Source: Candidatus Heritagella gallinarum (lineage in GTDB: Bacteria; Bacillota; Clostridia; Oscillospirales; Acutalibacteraceae). Taken from it: DNA of 44,854 bases. Position numbers and translations under genes: made by a program. Under the pieces are notes generated by a model. That model ran no database searches. It saw nothing but the letters and a program-made list of their open reading frames with translations, and was not told the origin of the DNA. Below, in pieces: positions 30,300 through 40,209 of this stretch (position 1 is its first letter; each line of letters opens with the position of its first letter). The stretch spans positions 1 to 44,854 of the forward strand of contig CAJFNK010000015.1 in assembly GCA_904394685.1 (NCBI GenBank), in the 5' to 3' direction.

Positions 30300-31262
30300 A
30301 TGAAAATTACCGTCATTGGATGTGGGCGTTGGGGCTCGCTGATTACCTGGTATCTGGACAGTATCGGTCATGAGGTGACGTTGTATGGACGGAAAACCTC
30401 TAAGACCATGGAACGCTTTTTGAGAGAGCGGAAAAACGACCTGTTGGAATTGCCCGAATCCGTTTCTCTAACAACGGATATCGCCGCCGCCAAAGAGGCG
30501 CAGGTAATCGTGATTTCCGTCAATTCTCAGGGATTACAGGGGTTGATGGAAGAATTAAAGCCCCTTGATTTGACGGATAAGATTTTTGTACTGTGCATGA
30601 AGGGGATTGAAATCGCTTCTGGACGCCGCCTTTCCCAAGTAGTAAACGATAATACCGACTTTTCCAATGAAGTGGCGGTGTGGTTAGGGCCGGGCCATGT
30701 GGAGGAATTTTATCAGGGGATTCCCAACTGCATGGTCATCGACAGCAACAACCAGAAGGTAAAGGAAATGCTGGTGGAACAGTTTTCCAGCGATCTGATC
30801 CGCTTTTATTATGGTCAGGATTTGATTGGAAGCGAGATTGGAGCTGCTGCCAAAAACGTAATCGGCATTGCGGCGGGGATTCTTGACGGACTGCATCTTT
30901 CCACCTTAAAAGGTGCTTTGATGTCGAGAGGGACTCGTGAGGTGGCCCGATTGATTCAGGCGCTGGGTGGGAGTGAGCTTTCTGCCTATGGTCTTTGTCA
31001 TCTCGGAGATTATGAGGCCACTGTTTTCTCCAAATACAGTCACAACCGTCAGTTTGGCGAGTGCTTTGTGAGGGGAGAAGAATATACCAAGCTGGCAGAG
31101 GGCTATTATACAGTGAAAGCGCTGTTGCAGATGGGCAAGAATTACGGCGTGGATTTACCGATTTGCCGTGCTGTATATGACACGCTCTATCGTGGGGTTG
31201 ACCCCAAAACAGCGTTAGAAGGACTGTTTACCCGAAGTCTGAAAACAGAATTCTATCAATAA
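30300..31262 (+). CDS. gpsA: NAD(P)-dependent glycerol-3-phosphate dehydrogenase
   Basis: 320 aa. A Rossmann start (ITVIGCGRWGSLITWYL) replaces the more usual GxGxxG with GCGRWG. KGIE, LGPGHVEEF, GSEIGAAAKNVIGIAAGILDG with the catalytic Lys, and HNRQFGE follow. It reduces dihydroxyacetone phosphate to sn-glycerol-3-phosphate for phospholipid heads. Slightly shorter than usual (about 330-340). AAAGGA precedes the ATG; terminator follows. Confidence 0.93.
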   Translation: MKITVIGCGRWGSLITWYLDSIGHEVTLYGRKTSKTMERFLRERKNDLLELPESVSLTTDIAAAKEAQVIVISVNSQGLQGLMEELKPLDLTDKIFVLCMKGIEIASGRRLSQVVNDNTDFSNEVAVWLGPGHVEEFYQGIPNCMVIDSNNQKVKEMLVEQFSSDLIRFYYGQDLIGSEIGAAAKNVIGIAAGILDGLHLSTLKGALMSRGTREVARLIQALGGSELSAYGLCHLGDYEATVFSKYSHNRQFGECFVRGEEYTKLAEGYYTVKALLQMGKNYGVDLPICRAVYDTLYRGVDPKTALEGLFTRSLKTEFYQ

Positions 31263-31263
31263 A

Positions 31264-31315
31264 ACAAGGCCGTACCTTATTGTATGAGCAATGGGGTATG
31301 GCCTTGTGAATTTTT
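31264..31315 (+). terminator. Terminator of gpsA
   Basis: ACAAGGCCGTACC (31264-31276) and GGTATGGCCTTGT (31295-31307) form a 13-bp stem with a small inner ATTG/CAAT pair; GAATTTTT follows. Confidence 0.85.
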
Positions 31316-31374
31316 AAATTATTGTTTCGAAATGTAAATAATTTATGAAAAGAAAGAAATTCCATAAAAAGCCC

Positions 31375-31402
31375 TTGATTTTTCCTTGGAAGGTGATAAA
31401 AT
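31375..31402 (+). promoter_or_regulatory. Promoter of groES-groEL
   Basis: TTGATT (31375-31380), 16 bases and TAAAAT (31397-31402), with TGA giving an extended -10. The CIRCE element begins four bases downstream. Confidence 0.8.
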
Positions 31403-31406
31403 AGGT

Positions 31407-31761
<355 letters not shown>

Positions 31762-31802
31762 TCAGAAACAAAAGAACAGGCTCTGATTTTGAGAGCATTT
31801 GA

Positions 31803-33455
<1,653 letters not shown>

Positions 33456-33480
33456 TTGCCTAAATAGAATACGTTATATT

Positions 33481-33514
33481 GCGAGCGCTGTGTTATGCAG
33501 CGCTCGCTTTTTTG
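33481..33514 (+). terminator. Terminator of groESL
   Basis: GCGAGCGCTG (33481-33490) and CAGCGCTCGC (33498-33507) around TGTTATG, followed by a run of T. Confidence 0.95.
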
Positions 33515-33556
33515 TGTATATTTGGGTTTTGCTTGACAAGTTTGTAAAAAGGGAGT

Positions 33557-33596
33557 GTTGTATATTTGTACTATTAATATAATACAAATATACAAC
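33557..33596. promoter_or_regulatory. 40-base palindrome with perfect 14-bp arms
   Basis: GTTGTATATTTGTA and its exact reverse complement lie around a 12-base AT-rich centre that contains TATAAT (33578-33583). TTGACA occurs at 33533-33538. It is upstream of the 33750 gene and has no T-tract, so an operator overlapping a promoter is more likely than a terminator. The cognate regulator is not identified. Confidence 0.7.
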
Positions 33597-33749
33597 TTAG
33601 GAAATAGAAAGGCGTTTGTTCATGATTCTATCAAAAAACAGAAATAAAAATTCGCTTGCAGTTTGCGAAAAAATCCGATATAGTTAAATATAAGGCAAAC
33701 AGCAGCAGGCTGATTGCAGCATTGTATTTGGAAAAGGAGAGAACAGGAG

Positions 33750-34535
33750 ATGCAGGGAAAGACCTATGATACAGTTTCACAGCCATGCTGCGATCAAACA
33801 GAAGCAGCAGAAACAGAAAAGCAAAAGGCTGCCTATTTGAATAGAAGGCGGATTGTGAGCATTGCTTCTTTTGTGATTTTGATTTTGTTTTTTGTGGTGA
33901 TAACACTCTATGTTGGAAAGCCCATGCTGGAGGGATTTGATGACCCGGAACAATTTCGTCAGTGGGTGGACAGCCATGGGATTACAGGCCGGCTCACCTT
34001 TGTGGGAATGATCGCCTTACAGGTAGTGGTGGCGATGATACCCGGAGAACCGCTGGAAATTGCTGCTGGGTATGTATTTGGCAATCTGGAGGGGCTGGGG
34101 CTTTGCCTGTTGGGGGCTGCGCTTGGTACAGCGATTATTTTTGCTTTTACCAAACTGTTGGGTGTTAAAATGGTAGAAGCCTTTATTTCTCGTGAAAAGA
34201 TCGAGTCGATTCGCTTCCTGCATAATCCGGAAAAAAGGAACCTGCTGGTATTTTTGCTCTTTTTTATTCCCGGCACTCCCAAAGACGTCATTACATATTT
34301 TATCGGGCTTACCTCGATGCGTCTGTCCGTGTTTTTGCTGATCTCCTCGGTGGCAAGAATCCCCTCTGTCATCACCTCTACCATCGTGGGGAATGCCCTT
34401 GGTACGCAGGATTACACCACAGCGGTGATGGTGTTTGTGATTACCGGTCTGGTGGCCGCTGCGGGAATGTGGGGATACCATCTGATTTGCCGGAAAAGGG
34501 CACAAAAGTGTGAAAATGTTTCAAATCAGGAGTGA
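33750..34535 (+). CDS. TVP38/TMEM64 (VTT-domain) membrane protein
   Basis: 261 aa from ATG 33750. A hydrophilic start with CCDQTEAAETEKQ, a first helix (IVSIASFVILILFFVVITLYV), then the VTT domain: QVVVAMIPGEPLEIAAGYVFG, LGAALGTAIIFAFTKLLG, FLLFFIPGTPKDVITYFIGL and SVARIPSVITSTIVGNALG. Members are lipid scramblase-like or alkyl-phosphate transport proteins; the exact job is unknown. A large palindrome lies upstream. The next gene follows closely (34571). Confidence 0.9.
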   Translation: MQGKTYDTVSQPCCDQTEAAETEKQKAAYLNRRRIVSIASFVILILFFVVITLYVGKPMLEGFDDPEQFRQWVDSHGITGRLTFVGMIALQVVVAMIPGEPLEIAAGYVFGNLEGLGLCLLGAALGTAIIFAFTKLLGVKMVEAFISREKIESIRFLHNPEKRNLLVFLLFFIPGTPKDVITYFIGLTSMRLSVFLLISSVARIPSVITSTIVGNALGTQDYTTAVMVFVITGLVAAAGMWGYHLICRKRAQKCENVSNQE

Positions 34536-34570
34536 GAAACTCTTTTGTGAGGAAGGGGGAGAAATCAAAA

Positions 34571-35392
34571 ATGGATATTGAGGATATATATAAAATTGAG
34601 GATGAAACAGAGCAGGTTCAAAAGATTTATGAATTTTTTGATGAGAACAGCAGGCTCAATCACTCCAAGGCGGCACAGGTAGAGTTTTTGACAAATCTTT
34701 CGTATATCGAGCGTTATTTGAAGCCCGGCGCAAAGATTCTGGATATAGGGGCTGGCGCAGGAGAATACAGTCTGTATCTGGCGAGAAAGGGCTACTCTGT
34801 TTCGGCGCTGGAGCTTGCCGATAGAAATATAGAGGCGTTTCAAAAGAAGATACAAGAAAACGATAAAATCGATTTAGTCCAGGGAAACGCATTGGACTTG
34901 AGCTGCTATGACTCGGATTCCTTTGACGCAGTATTACTTTTTGGCCCTCTGTATCATTTGCACAAGGAGTCTGACCGTCAGAAATGTATTGCAGAAGCAA
35001 AGCGGGTTTGTAAGCCAGAAGGAGTTTTGTTTTTTGCGTTTATCACTAACGATATGGTGATACTCACAGAGTTTGCGAATAACAGCGAGTATTTTCTAAA
35101 AGGCGATTATGATAAGGAAACGTTTCGGTTGGATGATTTTCCTTTTGTTTTTGCCACAGTAGAGCGTGCGAGGAAAATGCTTCTTAATGGAGGGATTCAA
35201 ATCCTCCATGAGGTTGCTTCTGATGGAGCAAGCGAATTGATGGCGGAAAAAATCAACCGGATGGATGAAGATAGTTATAGACAATATCTTCGGTATCACT
35301 GGTATATCTGTGAAAAGCCGGAATTTTTAGGGATGACCAATCATTTGCTGTTTGTTGGAAAAAAGTGGGTTGCCATAGGCGGCTCTTTATAG
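34571..35392 (+). CDS. Class I SAM-dependent methyltransferase
   Basis: 273 aa from ATG 34571 after GAAGGGGGAG; a start at 34532 overlaps the previous gene. The SAM motif is ILDIGAGAGEYSLYLARKG (about 57-75), then LELADRN, QGNALDLS, FDAVLLFGPLYHLHKESDRQ. A small-molecule methyltransferase is likely; the substrate is unknown. It ends with LFVGKKWVAIGGSL. AT-richer than the core genes. Probably in one unit with the VTT gene; terminator follows. Confidence 0.85.
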   Translation: MDIEDIYKIEDETEQVQKIYEFFDENSRLNHSKAAQVEFLTNLSYIERYLKPGAKILDIGAGAGEYSLYLARKGYSVSALELADRNIEAFQKKIQENDKIDLVQGNALDLSCYDSDSFDAVLLFGPLYHLHKESDRQKCIAEAKRVCKPEGVLFFAFITNDMVILTEFANNSEYFLKGDYDKETFRLDDFPFVFATVERARKMLLNGGIQILHEVASDGASELMAEKINRMDEDSYRQYLRYHWYICEKPEFLGMTNHLLFVGKKWVAIGGSL

Positions 35393-35402
35393 AAAACAGT
35401 TT

Positions 35403-35451
35403 GCGAAAGCTTTCTGCTGCGAGATCATCGTGCAGAGAGCTTTCGCTTTTT
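35403..35451 (+). terminator. Terminator after the methyltransferase gene
   Basis: GCGAAAGCTTTCTGC pairs with GCAGAGAGCTTTCGC (one mismatch) across 14 bases, then TTTTTC. Confidence 0.88.
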
Positions 35452-35540
35452 CTTCATAAAAAAGTTTTGAAATCCTCTTTACTTTTGCAAGAAATTACTC
35501 GTTCCGCAAAAAAATGTCTGATGCTGTCCTGGAAAATATA

Positions 35541-35549
35541 TGGTACAAT
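35541..35549 (+). promoter_or_regulatory. Extended -10 promoter of the xyloside operon
   Basis: TGG-TACAAT with no good -35 at the right distance. The leader to the GH3 start is about 60 bases. I see no clear cre or XylR site. Confidence 0.5.
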
Positions 35550-35614
35550 AAAAAAGAGTAGACTTGCATCCGCCTGTTCGTTGTATGGCGGTAAAATCAA
35601 GGAGGTAATCACTT

Positions 35615-37735
35615 ATGTCTGAGAATAAGCAGATGACGCATGCCGAAGCGATGAAGCGGGCAAAAGAGTTGGTCTCCAAAATGACACTGGAGGAACGGGC
35701 TTTCCAGCTTACCTACCGTGCGCCGGCAATCCCCCGCCTGGGAATCCCGGAATATAACTGGTGGAATGAGGCGCTTCATGGAGTGGCTCGTGCCGGTGTA
35801 GCCACGATGTTCCCGCAGGCAATTGCACTGGCTGCAACCTTTGACGAGGACTTTATGAAAGAGGTGGGCGATGTTATCGCCACCGAAGGACGTGCTAAAT
35901 ATAACGCATACCGACAGGAAGAAGACCGGGATATCTATAAGGGACTCACGTTCTGGTCTCCCAACGTCAACATTTTCCGTGACCCCCGTTGGGGCAGAGG
36001 TCACGAAACCTATGGAGAAGACCCGTATCTGACTTCCCGGATCGGCGTTTCGTTTATTAAGGGAATGCAGGGTGACGGAAAGTATCTGAAAGCCGCTGCC
36101 TGCGCCAAACATTTTGCCGTCCATAGCGGCCCCGAAAAGCTGCGCCACGAATTTAACGCCAAGGTGAGCAAAAAGGATATGGAAGAAACCTATCTCCCCG
36201 CTTTTGAAGCCTGCGTCAAAGAGGCGGACGTGGAGAGCGTGATGGGCGCTTACAACCGGGTCAATGGCGAGCCTTCTTGCGGCAGCCATACCCTGCTTCA
36301 GGAAATTCTGCGGGAAAAGTGGGGGTTTGAAGGCCATGTGGTTTCCGACTGTGGCGCAATCATGGACTTCCACGAGTTCCATAAGATTACCAAAACCGCA
36401 ACCGAATCGGCAGCACTGGCTATCACGAACGGCTGCGACCTCAACTGCGGTAATGTGTTCTTGCACCTGTTGGAAGCGTTGGAAGAAGGCCGCATCACCG
36501 AGCAGGAGATTACCACTGCCTGTGAGCGTCTGATGGCCACCCGTTTCCGCTTGGGCATGTTCAGCGATGACTGCGAGTATGATAAGATTCCCTATACAGA
36601 GAATGATACGCCGGAGCATCATCGTCTGGCTGTGAAAGCGGCGGAAAAATCGGTCGTGCTGCTAAAGAACAACGGTATCCTGCCTTTTGACTCTGAGAAA
36701 ATTTCCAATCTGGCAGTGATTGGCCCCAACGCAAACAGCCGTGTGGTGCTGTGGGGCAACTATTACGGAACTGCTTCCCGCAATGTGACGGTGCTGGAGG
36801 GGATTCAGGATCTGGTGGGCGATTCCATGCGGGTGTATTATTCCGAGGGCTGCCCGCTGTATCAGGATGCAGCCGAAGGTGGACTGGCTCGCAAAGACGA
36901 CCGTATTGCCGAGGCGGTACATATCGCATCTCTTTCTGATGCCGTGGTGCTTTGTCTGGGTCTGGACGGCAAGTTTGAGGGCGAAGAAGGCGACGCCAAC
37001 AACCCGTATGCCTCTGGTGACAAAATGGGTCTGGAATTGCCCGGCCGCCAGATGGCGCTGCTCAAAGCTGTACTCGATACCGGTAAACCGGTGGTTCTGG
37101 TGCTGGGAACCGGCAGTGCGCTGACCTTTGGCGGAGAAGAAGAACGCTGTGCAGCAGTGCTGAATATGTGGTATCCCGGTGCATTGGGCGGAAAAGCGGT
37201 TGCCAACATCCTGTTTGGCAAAGCCGCTCCCGGCGGCAAGCTGCCGGTTACCTTCTACCACACCACCGAGGAGCTGCCTGATTTTACCGACTATTCCATG
37301 AAGGGTCGCACCTATCGCTATATGGAGCAGGAGGCCCTGTATCCCTTCGGCTTTGGCCTGACGTATGAGCCGTTTGCCGCATCGGATTTGAAGGTGGAAA
37401 CCAGCGGGGAAACCGCTGTGGTTTCGCTCACTGTGACAAATCAGGGCAAACGGTCTGCCGGACAGACAGTTGAGGTATATGTGAAGGATCTGGAATCCTC
37501 GCTGGCAGTGCCGAACCACAGCTTGGCTGCTTTCTGCCATGTAGAGCTGGCCGCCGGAGAGAGCCGCCGAGTTGAACTGTCCCTTGGCCGTCGTGCGTTT
37601 GAGGCGGTAAACGAAGAAGGCGAGTGGGTTCTGGATAGCCATCGCTTCCGCATTTATGCAGGCTTCAGCCAGCCAGATGCCCGGAGCGTAGCGCTGATGG
37701 GGCAGGCTCCACTGGAAGCTGAAATCCAGTTATAA
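35615..37735 (+). CDS. Glycoside hydrolase family 3, beta-xylosidase type
   Basis: 706 aa, no signal peptide, so cytoplasmic. The N-terminal TIM barrel has WWNEALHGVARAG, FSPNVNI-like WSPNVNIFRDPRWGRGHETYGEDP, AKHFAVHSGPE and the nucleophile Asp245 in VVSDCGAIMDF. The alpha/beta sandwich (about 340-560) and the C-terminal fibronectin-III-like domain (about 600-706) follow. It removes xylose (or arabinose) from short xylo-oligosaccharides taken up by the cell. It is directly upstream of xylulokinase, which supports xylose. AAGGAGG precedes the ATG. Confidence 0.93.
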   Translation: MSENKQMTHAEAMKRAKELVSKMTLEERAFQLTYRAPAIPRLGIPEYNWWNEALHGVARAGVATMFPQAIALAATFDEDFMKEVGDVIATEGRAKYNAYRQEEDRDIYKGLTFWSPNVNIFRDPRWGRGHETYGEDPYLTSRIGVSFIKGMQGDGKYLKAAACAKHFAVHSGPEKLRHEFNAKVSKKDMEETYLPAFEACVKEADVESVMGAYNRVNGEPSCGSHTLLQEILREKWGFEGHVVSDCGAIMDFHEFHKITKTATESAALAITNGCDLNCGNVFLHLLEALEEGRITEQEITTACERLMATRFRLGMFSDDCEYDKIPYTENDTPEHHRLAVKAAEKSVVLLKNNGILPFDSEKISNLAVIGPNANSRVVLWGNYYGTASRNVTVLEGIQDLVGDSMRVYYSEGCPLYQDAAEGGLARKDDRIAEAVHIASLSDAVVLCLGLDGKFEGEEGDANNPYASGDKMGLELPGRQMALLKAVLDTGKPVVLVLGTGSALTFGGEEERCAAVLNMWYPGALGGKAVANILFGKAAPGGKLPVTFYHTTEELPDFTDYSMKGRTYRYMEQEALYPFGFGLTYEPFAASDLKVETSGETAVVSLTVTNQGKRSAGQTVEVYVKDLESSLAVPNHSLAAFCHVELAAGESRRVELSLGRRAFEAVNEEGEWVLDSHRFRIYAGFSQPDARSVALMGQAPLEAEIQL

Positions 37736-37804
37736 TAAATGGATTTACAAAACAGAAACAATGTGATTATCATAATAACAATACAGAAAGGATGAATAAA
37801 AACA

Positions 37805-39328
37805 GTGGAATATCTGATTGGTGTTGATCTTGGTACCAGCGGTACCAAAACCGTGCTGTTTGATGTAGACGGCAATGTAATGGCAAGTAAGACGATCGAG
37901 TATCCTCTGTATCAACCGCAGAACGGCTGGGCAGAGCAGGAGCCGATGGACTGGTGGAATGCTACGGCGGCCACTACCAAAGCTGTGATTGAAGAAAGCG
38001 GGGTTGACCCGGCGGATATCAAGGGCGTGGGGCTTTCTGGCCAGATGCACGGCCTTGTGATGCTGGACAAAGACGGTAACGTGCTGCGCCGCTCGATTAT
38101 CTGGTGCGACCAGCGCACCGCCAAAGAGTGCGAGGAGATTACCCAGAGAGTAGGGGCAGAGCGGCTGATTGAAATCACTGCTAACCCGGCGCTTACCGGA
38201 TTTACCGCCTCCAAAATCCTGTGGGTTCGCAACCATGAGCCGGAGCTGTATGCCCGGTGCGCCCATATCCTGTTGCCCAAGGACTATGTCCGCTATATGC
38301 TGACCGGCGAGTTTGCCACCGAGGTTTCCGATGCTTCCGGTATGCAGTTGCTGGACATCCCCAACCGTTGCTGGAGCGACGAAGTGCTGGAAAAGCTGGA
38401 GATCGATAAATCCCTGCTGGCAAAAGTGTATGAGTCCCCCGAAGTAACGGGCGTGATTACCGCAGAGGCCGCTGCCCTGACCGGCCTGAAAGAAGGCACC
38501 CCGGTAGTAGGCGGTGCAGGCGATAACGCCGCCGCTGCGGTTGGAACCGGCGTAGTAGAAGATGGCAAGGCATTTGTCACCATCGGTACGAGCGGTGTGG
38601 TGTTTGCTCATACATCCGATATTTCAATCGACCCCAAGGGCCGTGTCCATACCTTCTGCTGTGCGGTTCCCGGCTGCTGGCATGTGATGGGCGTTACACA
38701 GGGCGCCGGCCTCTCCCTCAAGTGGTTCCGGGATAACTTCTGCATGAGCGAAATGGAAACAGCCAAAGGAATGGGGAAAGATCCCTATTTCCTCATGGAC
38801 CAACAGGCCGCCCGTGTACCGGTTGGCAGCAACAAGCTGCTGTATCTGCCCTATTTGATGGGCGAACGCACGCCGCATCTTGACCCGGATTGCCGTGGCG
38901 TGTTCTTTGGTCTTTCGGCTATCCACACCCGCTTCGATATGCTTCGTGCCGTGATGGAGGGCGTTACCTTCTCCCAGCGTGACAGCGTAGAGGTGCTGCG
39001 TGAAATGGGTGTCACCCTTCACGAAATGCTGGCGTGCGGCGGCGGCGGAAGCAGCCCGCTTTGGCGGCAGATGCTGGCCGACACCTTTGCCTGCGATGTC
39101 AAAACCGTGGTGTCCAAAGAAGGCCCCGCCCTCGGCGTGGCGATTTTGGCCGGCGTGGGCGCCGGGATTTATCCCAGCGTGGAAGAAGGCTGCCGTCGTG
39201 TTATCCGCACCAACCCGCCGCAGTCCCCCATTAAGGAAAATATCCCCGAATATGAAAAATTCTATCAGATGTACCGCAGCCTGTATCCGGCATTGAAAGA
39301 CTCTTATCAGAAGCTGGCTGCACTTTGA
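37805..39328 (+). CDS. xylB: Xylulokinase
   Basis: 507 aa from GTG 37805. A FGGY-family kinase: LIGVDLGTSGTKTVLFD, GWAEQEPMDWW, GLSGQMHGLVMLD, RRSIIWCDQRT, GAGDNAAAAVG, TIGTSGVVF, YLPYLMGERTPHLDP and ACGGGGSSPLWRQMLAD. It phosphorylates D-xylulose to xylulose-5-phosphate. No isomerase or transporter is in the window. AAAGGA is rather far (13 bases) from the GTG; an ATG at 37792 is out of frame. Confidence 0.93.
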   Translation: MEYLIGVDLGTSGTKTVLFDVDGNVMASKTIEYPLYQPQNGWAEQEPMDWWNATAATTKAVIEESGVDPADIKGVGLSGQMHGLVMLDKDGNVLRRSIIWCDQRTAKECEEITQRVGAERLIEITANPALTGFTASKILWVRNHEPELYARCAHILLPKDYVRYMLTGEFATEVSDASGMQLLDIPNRCWSDEVLEKLEIDKSLLAKVYESPEVTGVITAEAAALTGLKEGTPVVGGAGDNAAAAVGTGVVEDGKAFVTIGTSGVVFAHTSDISIDPKGRVHTFCCAVPGCWHVMGVTQGAGLSLKWFRDNFCMSEMETAKGMGKDPYFLMDQQAARVPVGSNKLLYLPYLMGERTPHLDPDCRGVFFGLSAIHTRFDMLRAVMEGVTFSQRDSVEVLREMGVTLHEMLACGGGGSSPLWRQMLADTFACDVKTVVSKEGPALGVAILAGVGAGIYPSVEEGCRRVIRTNPPQSPIKENIPEYEKFYQMYRSLYPALKDSYQKLAAL

Positions 39329-39351
39329 TTTGTGGAAAGAAGGAAGTTGTA

Positions 39352-39972
39352 ATGAATATTCAGAAAGTGACCGACGCATCGTTCCGTAAATATGGAAAAA
39401 TTATTTCTGACGTTGACTGCACACAGTTGATTGCAGAAATGGCCAAAACCCCCGCACCGGACGAGGTGATTTATGTCCCCAGCGCTGCTGAGCTGGAGGC
39501 ATTGCCGGTGTATCAGGAGCTTCGTGACCGTGTGTATGGCGGCATGCCGATTCAGGTCGGCTACTGTAACGGCAGCAATTCCAAGCTCAATGCACTGGAA
39601 TACCACCGGGATTCCGAAGTGAATGTGGCCTGCACCGACCTGATTTTGCTGCTGGGTTCCGAACAGGACATGGACCCCGAAACGCTGGAATATGATACCG
39701 CCAAGGTAGAAGCGTTCCTGGTTCCGGCCGGAACCGTGATCGAAGTTTATGGAACCACCCTGCATTATGCCCCCTGTAATGCCGGCGGGAAATTCCGCTG
39801 TGTAGTGGTGCTTCCCAAGGGAACTAATGAATCGCTTCCCTTCCAGGTGGAAAAGAAGGGGGAAGACGCCCTTCTGTTTGCCGTGAATAAGTGGCTGATT
39901 GCCCACCCCGAAAGCGGACTGGAAAAAGACGGCGCATTCATGGGGCTCAAAGGCGAAAATTTGACAGTTTAA
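39352..39972 (+). CDS. DUF4867 family protein
   Basis: 206 aa from ATG 39352 after GAAGGAAG. A cupin-like beta-rich protein (QVGYCNGSNSKLNALEYHRD, DLILLLGSEQDM, EAFLVPAGTVIEVYGTTLHY, GGKFRCVVVLPKGTN). The His and Glu residues around LEYHRDSEVNVA would suit a metal site. Members stand beside sugar genes, as here after xylB, so a sugar epimerase or lyase type role is possible but unproven. It is the last gene of the operon; two terminators follow. Confidence 0.85.
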   Translation: MNIQKVTDASFRKYGKIISDVDCTQLIAEMAKTPAPDEVIYVPSAAELEALPVYQELRDRVYGGMPIQVGYCNGSNSKLNALEYHRDSEVNVACTDLILLLGSEQDMDPETLEYDTAKVEAFLVPAGTVIEVYGTTLHYAPCNAGGKFRCVVVLPKGTNESLPFQVEKKGEDALLFAVNKWLIAHPESGLEKDGAFMGLKGENLTV

Positions 39973-39981
39973 TTTTTCTAT

Positions 39982-40007
39982 AAAGAGAGTGTCTGGCGCT
40001 CTCTTTT
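39982..40007 (+). terminator. First terminator of the xyloside operon
   Basis: AAAGAGAG and CTCTCTTT around TGTCTGGCG, followed by T and C-rich sequence. Confidence 0.6.
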
Positions 40008-40014
40008 CTCTCCC

Positions 40015-40052
40015 AAAGCCCCGCAGCCGATATCGCTGCGGGGCTTTTCTTT
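40015..40052 (+). terminator. Second terminator of the xyloside operon
   Basis: AAAGCCCCGCAGC (40015-40027) and GCTGCGGGGCTTT (40035-40047) around CGATATC, then TCTTTTT. A strong hairpin that could work both ways. Confidence 0.93.
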
Positions 40053-40112
40053 TTATAGAATAAGAGGAAAAACGGAATTTTCAAAATTCGTAAAAATTCA
40101 CGTTTTTTCGTG

Positions 40113-40141
40113 TTGTGGAAGGGAACAGTTTGTGCTATGAT
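40113..40141 (+). promoter_or_regulatory. Promoter of the 40210 gene
   Basis: TTGTGG (40113-40118), 17 bases and TATGAT (40136-40141). Confidence 0.55.
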
Positions 40142-40209
40142 AAGAAGACAGGCCGCTGTTTTTACACAATAACGGCTGATTATGGTAAAAAGACAGGAGC
40201 AAGTAACAA

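Noticed and set aside
35609-36622. 337-codon minus-strand frame inside the GH3 gene
   Set aside because: Antisense shadow; the GH3 motifs on the plus strand are decisive.
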